The notes under the pieces: model-generated
Seen by the model: the letters and a program-made list of their open reading frames with translations, nothing else
Databases searched by the model: none
What the model was told of the DNA's origin: nothing
In this document: positions 23,621 to 32,696 of the stretch, piece by piece
How the letters are laid out: every line of letters begins with the position of its first letter
Numbering within the stretch: position 1 is the stretch's first letter
Source: an uncultured Bacilli bacterium
GTDB lineage: Bacteria > Bacillota_I > Bacilli_A > RF39 > UBA660
Direction of reading: 5' to 3'
NCBI GenBank assembly: GCA_934099115.1
Contig: CAKOPK010000012.1
Location: forward strand, 1 to 33,089
DNA length: 33,089 nt
Translations under genes and position numbers: made by a program

Positions 23621-25447
23621 CTACATAAGTTGTTTTCTAAACTTAATTAATCCAGCAACTACTAAAATAGAAGCAGCACCAATAGTTGCATATAATGCAA
23701 TATTGTCTCCAGTTTTAGGGTTTTCTGGAGTACTAGGTTTAGAAGGTTCTTCATTTTTAGTGTCATTGTATGCAATGGCATATACACTAAATTTATCAGT
23801 TTTAAAGCTTAATGATTTACCATCTTGTGATAAAGTAGCATCAATAAATTCTACTTTTCCATCATGTTCTCTAATAACATAATAATTTCTAGTATATCCT
23901 TCACTTACAGTTCTTAAATCATTTGATAATAAAACTGTTAATTCTAAAGCATTATTTAAGTTCTTAATTTTAGAAATTTCTTCATTAGTAGCTTTATTCT
24001 TTAATAAAACATTAATATCAAAATAAGAGCTTACTTTAGTATTTTCTCCTTTAGTATTAGCTAATTCTTCCATTTTAGTCTTAGTATCACTTGAAGCTTC
24101 TACTTTATCCATTTTAATAGCAATATCAACATCAATACCTTTGTTAACTGCATCTAAAACAGCATCATTATTTTTAACTTCTTCTTCTAAAACTTTATTT
24201 ACTTGATCTTTATCAGTAATACCAACAGTTGTATCTGCTACATCTTTAGATGGGTCTACAACAGGAGCCTCTACTTCATTTCTTAAATAAGTAACAGTAA
24301 CGTTCTTTAAATCTGGGTCTAACATACTCTTTAAACCACTATTTACATTTTTTGGAGCGTTAGCAATAGTAATGCTTACTAAAGCATTTTCACTATTATC
24401 GAATCCTTTAGCATATCCTTCTAAAGCAGCATTTCCTTTATTTACTTCTAAGAATTTAGCTTTTTCAACAAATTGGAAACCAGCATAAATATTCCCATAA
24501 GTAACTTTTTTTCCTAATTTAAAGTTAATTTCTTTAACTTGTCCATAGTTTACATTACCTATTTTTTCCCACCAGCTTGCACCTGATTGTTCAGACTTAT
24601 CATAGAAACTTCCAGCATATAAGTCCCCAACAGTTGTTTTTCCATCAACAGTAACATTCATTTTTTCAACCATTACTCTTTGACCAGAAACAATTCTATC
24701 AATATTAGAATCTGTAACATTTACTGTAAAATTAGTAACATAACCATTAGCACCAGCACCAATACCTACGTTAGTTGAACTTTCATGTTTAACAGTAGAA
24801 TTTTTAATATTAATAACAAAATCTTTTAATGCACTATAAGAAGTAGTACCAATAATACGATTTCTTACTGTAGCATTTGTTACATTAATAGTAGCTTTAT
24901 CAACATAATAATATGCTTTCATAGCATCATATGTAACAACACCATTTGTAGACACATATTTTGTTGGAATAGCTACATCATAACGGTCTGCTCCAATGTA
25001 AGTAGCTTGAGTAACAGCAGTAATACCTGAAACAGTTCCACCATTAACATTAACTTTTACATCACTAACATGAATTTTATCATAAGTAGCATTTTTAAAG
25101 TCTGTAACAAGGTTTCCCCCAGTTATTTCACCAACATTACCACTATTAACAGTAATACTTGTACTTGGTAAATCAATTGTACAAGCGTCAGTCTCACCAG
25201 AACATGGATTATAATATCCACCAACAATTACAGTATTAGCACTAATTTCTACTCCTGTAGTTTCTCCTTCCCAAGTAATTATAGTCTTACCATTGACTTC
25301 TTTAATTTCAATTGGAGTTCCCTTAGCTTCGAATACTTTTCCACTAGCATCAAAACCAGGAGTTCCAGTTGAAAGAGTCTTAGCACTAACAAAACTTGGA
25401 ATAGCAAATAATGATAGCCCTAAAACTAACCCTAATTTCCTTCTCAT
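23621..25447 (-). CDS. Secreted surface protein with NPKTG sortase signal
   Basis: The 608-residue precursor starts at 25447 (MRRKLGLVLGLSLFAIPSFVSA, a classical signal peptide; GGAGG upstream). Residues about 30-370 are rich in Thr, Val, Asn and Gly, with repeated VTV-NA-T / ITV-SGN / NVTVDGKT units suggesting a beta-helix or Ig-like stalk. Residues about 400-560 form a mixed domain (VDVAIKMDKVEAS, FSVYAIAYND). The end is PSTPENPKTGDN (motif 576-580), a membrane span and RKQ, which is a sortase sorting signal. The class B sortase encoded divergently next door is its likely anchoring enzyme. A 98-codon N-terminal extension in frame is only the reverse of the Lys-rich sortase leader. Confidence 0.87.
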   Translation of the reverse strand: MRRKLGLVLGLSLFAIPSFVSAKTLSTGTPGFDASGKVFEAKGTPIEIKEVNGKTIITWEGETTGVEISANTVIVGGYYNPCSGETDACTIDLPSTSITVNSGNVGEITGGNLVTDFKNATYDKIHVSDVKVNVNGGTVSGITAVTQATYIGADRYDVAIPTKYVSTNGVVTYDAMKAYYYVDKATINVTNATVRNRIIGTTSYSALKDFVINIKNSTVKHESSTNVGIGAGANGYVTNFTVNVTDSNIDRIVSGQRVMVEKMNVTVDGKTTVGDLYAGSFYDKSEQSGASWWEKIGNVNYGQVKEINFKLGKKVTYGNIYAGFQFVEKAKFLEVNKGNAALEGYAKGFDNSENALVSITIANAPKNVNSGLKSMLDPDLKNVTVTYLRNEVEAPVVDPSKDVADTTVGITDKDQVNKVLEEEVKNNDAVLDAVNKGIDVDIAIKMDKVEASSDTKTKMEELANTKGENTKVSSYFDINVLLKNKATNEEISKIKNLNNALELTVLLSNDLRTVSEGYTRNYYVIREHDGKVEFIDATLSQDGKSLSFKTDKFSVYAIAYNDTKNEEPSKPSTPENPKTGDNIALYATIGAASILVVAGLIKFRKQLM

Positions 25448-25618
25448 AACATAAATCCTCCTTATCTGTAGATTATCACGAAACAGTAAAAAAAGCAAGC
25501 TTATAACATAAATTATCACAATTAGACATAATTTAATTCTTTTCTTAAAAAGATAAGCAAAAAATGATTTGTTTTTCTTAAAAATTTTTATATAATAGAA
25601 ATAGAAAGAAGGATATTT

Positions 25619-26671
25619 ATGGCTAAAAAAAAGAATACCAAAAAGAAAAAAAATTCTAAGAAAAAAACAAAAAAGAATTATCAAGCAAAAAAGAAGAATT
25701 ATCAAACAAAACAAAAAGCGAAAACTAAAAATATCCAACAAAAAAAAGAAGCCAAAAAAGATAATAACAAAGAAACGAACGATTTTCTAGGCACTTTAGA
25801 AAAAAACATCCCTAAAAAAGAAAAACCAAAAGAAGAACTAAAAAATAATCCTAAAAAAGCCAAAAGAAAATGGAAACGAATTATCTTTTATTTAATATTT
25901 ATAACTGCCCTAATATCTCTATCCTACTCTTTATATCATATTATAAACTGGAATAAAGACAATCAAAACTTAGAAAAGATAACTGAAGAAGTAATTGATA
26001 AAGTTCCTGTTACCGAAATTAATGAAGAAGTAACCGAAACAACTATGATTAATGAACCCCAAAGTGAAACAGATATCTATTGGAAATACAAAGATATTTC
26101 TTTAATAGATGTCGATATTAAAAAGCTTAAAGAAGAAAATAATGATACAATTGGTTGGATTCAAGTCTTAGGAACAAATATTAATTACCCTATCGTTCAA
26201 AGTAACGATAACAGTTACTATCTAAATCATGATTACTTAAAAAGAAGAAATGATGGTGGCTGGATTTTCTTAGACTATAGAAATAATTTAGATAATTTAC
26301 AAAAAAATAATATTATTTATGGTCACAGAAGATACAATCAATCTATGTTTGGAACTTTAAAAAACGTCTTGACAAGCACTTGGCAAAATAATACAAATAA
26401 TCACATTATAAAAATATCAAGTGCTAAAAATAATTATTTATTTCAAGTATTTAGTATTTATACAATTCCTAAAGAAAGTTATTATATACAAACAGAATTT
26501 AACGAAACAAATAGTTTTCAAACATTTATTACAACAATAAAAGATAGAAGTATCTACAACTTTAATACAGAAGTAAATGCTAATGATAAAGTATTAACCC
26601 TATCAACCTGTCATGGCGATGGAGACCGCTTAGTAGTACATGCAAAACTAATAAAAATGAGCACAAAATAA
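25619..26671 (+). CDS. srtB: Class B sortase with long Lys-rich cytoplasmic leader
   Basis: This membrane-bound transpeptidase cleaves sorting signals and attaches proteins to the cell wall. Residues 1-85 are extremely Lys-rich and cytoplasmic, 88-108 form the membrane anchor, and 165-347 form the sortase domain. Class B hallmarks are NDTIGWIQVLGTNINYPIVQ, His236 in IIYGHR, and TLSTC331 with Arg337 in HGDGDRLVVHAKL. The Lys-rich leader of about 85 residues is unusual and could bind acidic lipids or nucleic acid, by inference. It is divergent from the NPKTG protein, with 171 bp between starts. AGAAGG precedes the ATG and TATAAT lies at 25591-25596. Confidence 0.93.
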   Translation: MAKKKNTKKKKNSKKKTKKNYQAKKKNYQTKQKAKTKNIQQKKEAKKDNNKETNDFLGTLEKNIPKKEKPKEELKNNPKKAKRKWKRIIFYLIFITALISLSYSLYHIINWNKDNQNLEKITEEVIDKVPVTEINEEVTETTMINEPQSETDIYWKYKDISLIDVDIKKLKEENNDTIGWIQVLGTNINYPIVQSNDNSYYLNHDYLKRRNDGGWIFLDYRNNLDNLQKNNIIYGHRRYNQSMFGTLKNVLTSTWQNNTNNHIIKISSAKNNYLFQVFSIYTIPKESYYIQTEFNETNSFQTFITTIKDRSIYNFNTEVNANDKVLTLSTCHGDGDRLVVHAKLIKMSTK

Positions 26672-26698
26672 CTGAGACCAATAATCCCAGTTATTTTT
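26667..26698 (+). terminator. Terminator of the sortase gene
   Basis: AATAACTG (26667-26674) pairs with CAGTTATT (26688-26695), followed by a T-rich tail. The left arm overlaps the stop codon. Confidence 0.7.
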
Positions 26699-26774
26699 AT
26701 TATCTATAAAAAGTTAATTTACTTCATCACAACTTATATCACGTTAATTCTTTTTAAATAAAATACTCAGTTTT

Positions 26775-26802
26775 AATAGGCATTTCTATCTCCTATTTTT
26801 TA
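26775..26802 (+). terminator. Second hairpin between srtB and valS
   Basis: AATAGG (26775-26780) pairs with CCTATT (26792-26797), followed by a T run on the plus strand. It overlaps the valS stop and would block plus-strand read-through into valS. The stem is short. Confidence 0.45.
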
Positions 26803-29312
26803 AGTCTCACTAACTTTTCTTCTTCTTGTTTTAATTTTTCTTTTTCTTGTTCTACCAAAGCTGTAGGAGCTTTACTAACAAAATTAGCATTATTAAGTAA
26901 TCCTTTTCTCTTAGCAATAGATGCCTCTAAATCTTTTATTTCTTTTTCTAAAGCTAATCTATCTTCTTCTGTAATTTCTTTATCATAATAAATAGTACAA
27001 TCAAAAGAAGGTGTATAAACATGATAAGGAGTCTTATCTAACTCTTCTTCTGTTATAGAAGTTATCTTTAATACTTTCATAATTAAACGATAATCTGCAT
27101 CTTTATTCCATTTAATAATAACAGACTTATCCATATGATTTTCTTGATATACTTTACGATAATTCTTAATAAATAAAATGGTTTCATCTATCATAGTTAA
27201 AGCATCTTTATCTATTTCTTTTTTATTATATTTAGGATATTCACTAATCATAATAGATTCTGTATGATTAGGTAAAGCTAAATATATCTCTTCTGTTACA
27301 TATGGCATAAAAGGATGTAACATCTTTAAAATACCAGTTAAAACCTTTAATAAAACCTTTTTTGTATTAGAATTATCTATAGAAAATTTAGCAAATTCAA
27401 TATAATTATCACAAAAATCTTGATAAATAAAATTATAAATAGCAACTCCTGCATTATTAAGTTCAAACTTATCCATATATTTAATAACTTCTTTAAGTGT
27501 AATTTGATATTTAGAAAGTATCCATTTATCTATAAGAGATAACTCTCCTTCTATATTAGTATTATCTATATCACTTATATTCATTAATACAAAACGTGAA
27601 GCATTCCATAATTTATTAATAAAATTCCATGTAGATTTTAAACCTTCTTCATCAAATTTTAAATCAAGTCCATTAGATACAGAAGTAGTTAAATAATAGC
27701 GAAGAGAATCTGCTCCATACTTTTCTATCATATCCATTGGATCAATTCCATTGCCAAGACTCTTAGACATTTTTCTACCTTCTTTATCACGAATAAGTCC
27801 ATGAATTAAACAGTAATCAAAAGGTCTTTCATTCATAAATTCTAATCCTTGAAAAGTCATACGATTAACCCAGAAAGGAATAATATCATAACCTGTTACT
27901 AAGACATTGTTTGGATAATATTTCTTTAAATCTCCTGTTTCATCTGGCCAACCTAAAGTAGAAAATGGCCATAAAGCAGAACTAAACCAAGTATCTAACA
28001 CATCAGTGTCTTGTATCCATCCTTTTTCTTTTGGAGCTTCCATACCTACATAAGTTTCTCCATCTTTATACCATGCAGGAATTCTATGTCCCCACCAAAG
28101 TTGTCTAGAAATACACCAATCATAAGTAATTTCCATCCAGTGATTCATAATTTTTTCAAATCTTTTCGGAACAAAATTAACTTTCTTATCCTTCATCTTT
28201 TGGGTTTCTAATACACGATCCGCAAGAGGTCTCATTTTAACAAACCATTGTTTAGATAATATTGGTTCTACTAAACTTCCACTTCTCTCACTAAATGGAG
28301 CATTATGAGTAATTTCTTCTACCCTTAAAAGTAATCCTTTTGCTTTTAAATCTCCAATTAATTTTTCTCTAGCAATAAAACGATCAAGTCCTTGATATTC
28401 TAAAGCTTCTTCATTTAATGTACCATCAAGATTAATACATTGAACCTTTGGTAACTGATTTCTTTCTCCTACTAAAAAGTCATTAGGGTCATGAAAAGGC
28501 GTAATTTTAACACAACCAGTACCTTTATCCATATCTGCATGAGCATCTGCTATAACAGGTATTAACTTATTTTTAATTGGAATAATTACATTCTTCCCAA
28601 TATATTTTTGATATCTTTCATCCTCAGGATTAACTGCTACTGCTGTATCTCCAAATAATGTTTCTGGTCTTGTAGTAGCAACATCTAAATATTCTTCACT
28701 ATCTTCTAATTGATATTTCAAATGATAAAAAGCTCCTGGAATATCTTTATAAATAACTTCTTCATTAGATAAAGCAGTCATAGCAACCGTATCCCAGTTG
28801 ATAATACGATATCCTTGATAAATAAGCCCTTTATTATATAAATCAACAAATACTTTACGTACTGCTTTAGATAAACCTTCATCTAAAGTAAATCTTTCTT
28901 TATTATAAGCTAAAGATAATCCCATCTTAGCCCATTGTTCATGAATATTAGAAGCATATTCATCTTTCCATTCCCATGCATGTTTTAACCATTCATCACG
29001 CTCCATGCTTCTAGGATCTATTCCCATTTCTTTCAATTTTTTATCTACTTTTGCTTGAGTAGCAATTCCAGCATGGTCCATACCAGGAACCCATAAAGTA
29101 TCAAATCCTTGCATTCTTTTATAACGAATTAAAATATCTTGAATAGTAGTATCCCAAGCATGGCCAATATGTAATTTACCTGTAACATTTGGAGGTGGAA
29201 TAACTATACAAAATCTTTCTTTCGCTTCTCGAGGTTCAAAATACCCCTTATCTTTCCAATTCTTATATTTATCCTTTTCAACAATTAAATGCTCATACTT
29301 TTTATCTAACAT
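26793..29312 (-). CDS. valS: Valyl-tRNA synthetase
   Basis: This class I synthetase charges tRNA-Val. It is 839 aa, slightly short for the family. PPPNVTGKLHIGHAWDTTIQD carries the HIGH motif. The editing domain (ATTRPETLFGDTAVAVNPEDERY, HDPNDFLVG) is intact. WFSSALWPFSTLGWP and YDIIPFWVNRM follow, then the KMSKS motif in GRKMSKSLGNGIDP. An anticodon-binding domain comes next, and a short C-terminal coiled-coil (KDLEASIAKRKGLLNNANFVSKAP) completes the protein. A T-box leader directly upstream indicates control by uncharged tRNA-Val. Confidence 0.97.
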   Translation of the reverse strand: MLDKKYEHLIVEKDKYKNWKDKGYFEPREAKERFCIVIPPPNVTGKLHIGHAWDTTIQDILIRYKRMQGFDTLWVPGMDHAGIATQAKVDKKLKEMGIDPRSMERDEWLKHAWEWKDEYASNIHEQWAKMGLSLAYNKERFTLDEGLSKAVRKVFVDLYNKGLIYQGYRIINWDTVAMTALSNEEVIYKDIPGAFYHLKYQLEDSEEYLDVATTRPETLFGDTAVAVNPEDERYQKYIGKNVIIPIKNKLIPVIADAHADMDKGTGCVKITPFHDPNDFLVGERNQLPKVQCINLDGTLNEEALEYQGLDRFIAREKLIGDLKAKGLLLRVEEITHNAPFSERSGSLVEPILSKQWFVKMRPLADRVLETQKMKDKKVNFVPKRFEKIMNHWMEITYDWCISRQLWWGHRIPAWYKDGETYVGMEAPKEKGWIQDTDVLDTWFSSALWPFSTLGWPDETGDLKKYYPNNVLVTGYDIIPFWVNRMTFQGLEFMNERPFDYCLIHGLIRDKEGRKMSKSLGNGIDPMDMIEKYGADSLRYYLTTSVSNGLDLKFDEEGLKSTWNFINKLWNASRFVLMNISDIDNTNIEGELSLIDKWILSKYQITLKEVIKYMDKFELNNAGVAIYNFIYQDFCDNYIEFAKFSIDNSNTKKVLLKVLTGILKMLHPFMPYVTEEIYLALPNHTESIMISEYPKYNKKEIDKDALTMIDETILFIKNYRKVYQENHMDKSVIIKWNKDADYRLIMKVLKITSITEEELDKTPYHVYTPSFDCTIYYDKEITEEDRLALEKEIKDLEASIAKRKGLLNNANFVSKAPTALVEQEKEKLKQEEEKLVRLKK

Positions 29313-29334
29313 CTCATTTCCTCTTTTCTAACAT

Positions 29335-29528
29335 AAAAAAAGGTAATACCAAAGGTCGAGTTAATCCCGAGGTACCACCTTAATTATTTCTTATTTTGAT
29401 AACGCATCATCTGCGGGAGAAACTCCAACTCTCAAGCTACCTTCAGATTACTCTAATACTTAAGTTCCACCATTCTTAAGCTCTCTATCATTAACTATAA
29501 TCTTACTCCTCTTGTTCTTCGTTTTTAC
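29335..29528 (-). promoter_or_regulatory. T-box riboswitch upstream of valS
   Basis: The leader RNA contains the T-box core AAGGTGGTACC (around 29369-29381). It is followed by a terminator in which GGTGGTACC pairs with GGTATTACC (29342-29350) and runs into 7 T (29335-29341). Upstream lie AGAGAG and an apical loop with GGTG, as in stem I. The UGGU bulge matches the ACCA end of tRNA-Val. A GTA triplet at 29449-29451 could be the valine specifier, but I could not fix it with certainty. Confidence 0.88.
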
Positions 29529-29534
29529 ATATTC

Positions 29535-29563
29535 ATTTTAACAAAATTATAATGGAATAGCAA
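29535..29563 (-). promoter_or_regulatory. Promoter of valS
   Basis: On the minus strand TTGCTA (29558-29563) and TAAAAT (29535-29540) are 17 bp apart, placing the transcript start at the 5' end of the T-box leader. Confidence 0.6.
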
Positions 29564-29571
29564 GTCTTTTT

Positions 29572-31725
29572 CTAATAATTTACTGCATTTCCATTCGCAT
29601 CTACTTCATAAACAGTATTACTATTTTTAACTTTTATATAAAAGTTACCATTCATACTTGTTACTTCAAAAGCAATCGCATAATCTGTATTACCAATCGG
29701 AATAACATCATCTCCCAGAGTAAAACTAGAATCATTATATTTATGAATATCTAATTTTTGTTCAGAATTAATTACAACATAATAATCACTAGCAAGTCTA
29801 ATATATAAATAACCAGTTGGGTCTATATTAGAACCATTAAAATCATAAACATAATATTTATTATCATTTAAAACAGTTAAATATTTATCTTGATAATTTA
29901 CTATCTTATAACCATATTTATGGCTTATCTCTTCTCCCTTATTATTCATTAATAAATAAGAACCAGCACTTTCTCTAACCATATAATATTCTTTTAATTT
30001 CTCTATAGATTGATAATTAAATGGAATAATACTCTTTACTTCTTGACCAATAGCAATTACCCCATACTTATTACTCTTATTCTTAGCCATAATATAGCTA
30101 TTTTCAGTATTTACATAAGTAATCTTTTTATCTTTCGTATAAGCCCCACTATCAACACTATCATATTTACTAAGTATCTTATTATTAACTAAATCATATA
30201 AAATTATATTATTACCCTTTGTATCTAGTGTATCATTTAAAAATACATATCTTTCATTATATATAGGTATCCATCCTACATCATTACTATGGTCAGTTTC
30301 TATCTCATTCTTACTATAAAAGCTATCAGTTGCTATATAACAATTACTAAATTCTGTAGTATTCTTATCTACATTATTTTTATTAGTACAACTATAACTA
30401 CCAATCAATTCATTCTTATCTTCGTCTTTATAAAAATATAACTTACCACCAAAATAATTCATAAAAGCATAATTAGCACTTAATTTTCCTTCATAAATTG
30501 TAATATCCATAGATTTTTCTTTATTTTTATTATTTAAATAAGTAAGCTCTAAATGGTCTTGTTCTTCTTTTATTTTATAAGCCCATTTACTTTCTTGTAA
30601 TACTTTATCTTTATTATATACATTTATAATGTCATAATTCGTATTACCAAGTTCTATACCCTCTTCAAGATATTTATTATTTTGATAATCTTTGATATAT
30701 AATTTTTTATCACGAATTAATACTGCATAATTATCTAATAATCCTACATATTGATAAGCCTCATTAAATATTAAATTAGCCTTATAATCATATACAGAGT
30801 AATCCTGGTCTTCTACTACAATATAATTATTATTATAACTCTTAATTGGATACTCTAACCCTTTACTCTCTAATTTACCATCTCTACTATAAATAAAGTA
30901 TTTATTATTTGTTTTAGCAACAATTTTTGCATCACTATTAATCATTCCTAAATAATCAAAAGTAAAATCTATCTTTTTATTAATTTCTTCTGTTATTTCA
31001 TAAGAACCATACTTTCCATTATTATCTTTTAAAATAACATAATTACTATCTTTAAATCCTTTTACAAGTCCAAATATTCCTTCAGTTTTTTCCTCTTTAA
31101 AATTATAAAGTAAAACCGAGCCATCACTCTCTTCTGCATTATCATAAATAAAAGCATAAGTATTATTATATAAATTAGTTCTTCTAAGAACCCTACTATC
31201 ATTTTCATACACATTCTTATCTCTAAAGAACTCATCTTCTTCACTATAATAAGCTAGATAACAAAGTTTCTCATCTTTATTCTTGCAAGTATAAGTACCA
31301 AGTTCATTCTTATCTTTATCAATAAAAGTAAGTACTCCGTCTTTATATATATAGTTTTCTTCTTCTACAATTACTTCTGGAACATTTGGTTTATCATTAT
31401 TAGGTTCTTCATCTTTACGTAAAACAAAAAATAATATAACCCCTATAAGAATTAATAATAAAACAAATACAGAAATCATAATTATTTTTTTCTTCTTACT
31501 TAATTGTTTCCACCACTTTTTTATACTTTTCTTTTCCTTTTTAGGTTTTTCTGGCTCTTTTACAGCTTCTTTAACTTCTTCTACAGCATCTCTAAGCCCT
31601 AAAGTAAATTCGTCCGTTAAGTTATCTTTACTAGCCCCCTCTTGTTCAATGTTTTCAATAGGACTAGGTACTTCAGTATCTATGTCAAATAAGTCCTTCG
31701 TTTTCTCTAAATCGTCATACTTCAT
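29572..31725 (-). CDS. Membrane-anchored WG-repeat-like protein with internal duplication
   Basis: This 717-residue protein has an acidic cytoplasmic N-terminus (1-60), a Lys-rich stop (61-80), one membrane span (81-102) and a large outside region. That region holds short beta units like NGKYGSYEITEEINKKIDFTFDYLG and NKYGVIAIGQEVKSIIPFNYQSI, which resemble WG/KWG repeats of propeller- or solenoid-type proteins. The outside region looks duplicated: residues from about 128 (LTFIDKDKNELGTYTC) and from about 427 (LYFYKDEDKNELIGSYSC) align. Each copy has a Cys pair (147/155 and 446/462), and each continues into YAFIYDN / YVFLNDT and a KYG unit. No catalytic motif is seen. It may be a surface binding or scaffold protein. 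Confidence 0.75.
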   Translation of the reverse strand: MKYDDLEKTKDLFDIDTEVPSPIENIEQEGASKDNLTDEFTLGLRDAVEEVKEAVKEPEKPKKEKKSIKKWWKQLSKKKKIIMISVFVLLLILIGVILFFVLRKDEEPNNDKPNVPEVIVEEENYIYKDGVLTFIDKDKNELGTYTCKNKDEKLCYLAYYSEEDEFFRDKNVYENDSRVLRRTNLYNNTYAFIYDNAEESDGSVLLYNFKEEKTEGIFGLVKGFKDSNYVILKDNNGKYGSYEITEEINKKIDFTFDYLGMINSDAKIVAKTNNKYFIYSRDGKLESKGLEYPIKSYNNNYIVVEDQDYSVYDYKANLIFNEAYQYVGLLDNYAVLIRDKKLYIKDYQNNKYLEEGIELGNTNYDIINVYNKDKVLQESKWAYKIKEEQDHLELTYLNNKNKEKSMDITIYEGKLSANYAFMNYFGGKLYFYKDEDKNELIGSYSCTNKNNVDKNTTEFSNCYIATDSFYSKNEIETDHSNDVGWIPIYNERYVFLNDTLDTKGNNIILYDLVNNKILSKYDSVDSGAYTKDKKITYVNTENSYIMAKNKSNKYGVIAIGQEVKSIIPFNYQSIEKLKEYYMVRESAGSYLLMNNKGEEISHKYGYKIVNYQDKYLTVLNDNKYYVYDFNGSNIDPTGYLYIRLASDYYVVINSEQKLDIHKYNDSSFTLGDDVIPIGNTDYAIAFEVTSMNGNFYIKVKNSNTVYEVDANGNAVNY

Positions 31726-31794
31726 TTTTTAGACACTCCTTTATCATATAAACAGTATATCATAGATTTTAAAATTTTCCTAGATATTCTAATT

Positions 31795-31844
31795 AAAAAA
31801 AATCATTGAAGATTTTTGCCACTTTTACCACTTTTCTTCAATGA
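31795..31844 (-). terminator. Long-loop hairpin upstream of the WG-repeat gene
   Basis: TCATTGAAGA (31803-31812) and TCTTCAATGA (31835-31844) form a perfect 10-bp inverted repeat. The 22-base loop contains CCACTTTTACCACTTTT, a direct repeat. The minus strand continues into a T run, so it can act as a second terminator after rpmF, although the loop is unusually long. Confidence 0.5.
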
Positions 31845-31857
31845 GCATATTTTTCTA

Positions 31858-31883
31858 TAAAAAAAATCCCTAACTTAAGGGAT
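31858..31883 (-). terminator. Terminator of ylbN-rpmF
   Basis: ATCCCT (31866-31871) pairs with AGGGAT (31878-31883), and the minus strand runs into 8 or more T. It lies 12 bp past the rpmF stop. Confidence 0.8.
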
Positions 31884-31895
31884 AATTTCTAACTA

Positions 31896-32084
31896 CTAAT
31901 TTTCTTCTTTTTCTGTAGTGATTACTTGTTCATTTTTATAGTAACCACATTTAGTACATGCACGATGTGGTCTTAAAGTATTACCACATTTTGGACACTT
32001 AGTAAGTGCTCCAACCTCTTTTTTTAAGTGAGTACGACGCATTCTTTTTTTAGTTTTGCTTGTTCTTCTAAAAGGTACTGCCAT
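31896..32084 (-). CDS. rpmF: Ribosomal protein bL32
   Basis: This 62-residue large-subunit protein begins MAVPFRRTSKTKKRMRRTHLK, a family signature. It carries a zinc ribbon CPKCGN...HRACTKCGYY with four cysteines. A frame starting 12 codons upstream is rejected because GGAAGGAG lies just before the ATG at 32084 and because it would overlap the upstream gene. The stop of the upstream DUF177 gene lies 4 bp before this ATG, so the two are translationally close, as in other Firmicutes. Confidence 0.96.
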   Translation of the reverse strand: MAVPFRRTSKTKKRMRRTHLKKEVGALTKCPKCGNTLRPHRACTKCGYYKNEQVITTEKEEN

Positions 32085-32088
32085 TGTT

Positions 32089-32571
32089 TCACTCCTTCCT
32101 TTCGTCCAATAATTTGGCAAGTTCTGCTAATCTTGGGTCAATATTGTCTTTTTCTTTTTTATAATTCCCCATACTCCAACCTTCACCAGATAAATCAGTA
32201 TCTTTCGCATTTGTTAAACGAATGGGTACTTCTAGAACAATATTTTCCCACAAAATAGCAAGAATATCAAGTATATTTTGACTTTTTTTATAATATTCTA
32301 CAAAATATGGTTCATTTGTATCATATTCTTCTTGTATTTCTGTATGAAATGGATATACAATATCTTCTAAAGTAACACTATCTTTCAAAATCATCTCTCC
32401 AGTTAATAATAAATCAATATTAAGTAAATCTGCAGAATTAAAATATATAGTTCCAGAAACATGCACATTTTTCAAATCTTGAATATCTTTATTAGAATAT
32501 TCTTTTAAATCAATATTAATATCTTGATTAATTTGTAGTGGTTTTGAAAGTTTCGTTAAATCAATTTCCAT
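32089..32571 (-). CDS. ylbN: DUF177 / YceD-family protein (YlbN-like)
   Basis: This 160-residue cytosolic protein of the YceD/DUF177 family is found upstream of rpmF in most bacteria and is linked to 23S rRNA or large-subunit accumulation. It starts MEIDLTKLSKPLQINQDINI, has the central DLKNVHVSGTIYFNSADLLNIDLLLTGEM strand region, then YPFHTEIQEEYD, and ends IDPRLAELAKLLDERKE, a usual family ending. The start at 32571 has GGTGAT upstream; an earlier in-frame methionine codes a spurious hydrophobic extension. It ends with TGA and is followed at once by rpmF. Confidence 0.9.
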   Translation of the reverse strand: MEIDLTKLSKPLQINQDINIDLKEYSNKDIQDLKNVHVSGTIYFNSADLLNIDLLLTGEMILKDSVTLEDIVYPFHTEIQEEYDTNEPYFVEYYKKSQNILDILAILWENIVLEVPIRLTNAKDTDLSGEGWSMGNYKKEKDNIDPRLAELAKLLDERKE

Positions 32572-32587
32572 AACAATCACCATCAAT

Positions 32588-32616
32588 AGTATACTATAGA
32601 ATAAAATAGAAAACAA
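32588..32616 (-). promoter_or_regulatory. Promoter of ylbN-rpmF
   Basis: On the minus strand TTGTTT (32611-32616) and TATACT (32588-32593) are 17 bp apart, close upstream of the ylbN start. Confidence 0.6.
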
Positions 32617-32649
32617 CCGCAAATATTTTGAAAACCCCCTAAAAAGTTC

Positions 32650-32678
32650 TTGACTTTACCTATTCTATTTGATATATT
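32650..32678 (+). promoter_or_regulatory. Promoter of the interrupted tRNA-Met
   Basis: TTGACT (32650-32655) and TATATT (32673-32678) are 17 bp apart, 18 bp before the tRNA 5' end. An intact strong promoter shows that the tRNA gene was functional before it was cut. Confidence 0.75.
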
Positions 32679-32696
32679 AGTTATGCAAAAAGAAAT

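Noticed and set aside
25448..25741. 98-codon N-terminal extension of the NPKTG protein, rich in Phe, Leu and Ile
   Set aside because: It is the reverse strand of the Lys-rich start of sortase B. A signal peptide with GGAGG upstream begins at 25447, which is the convincing start.
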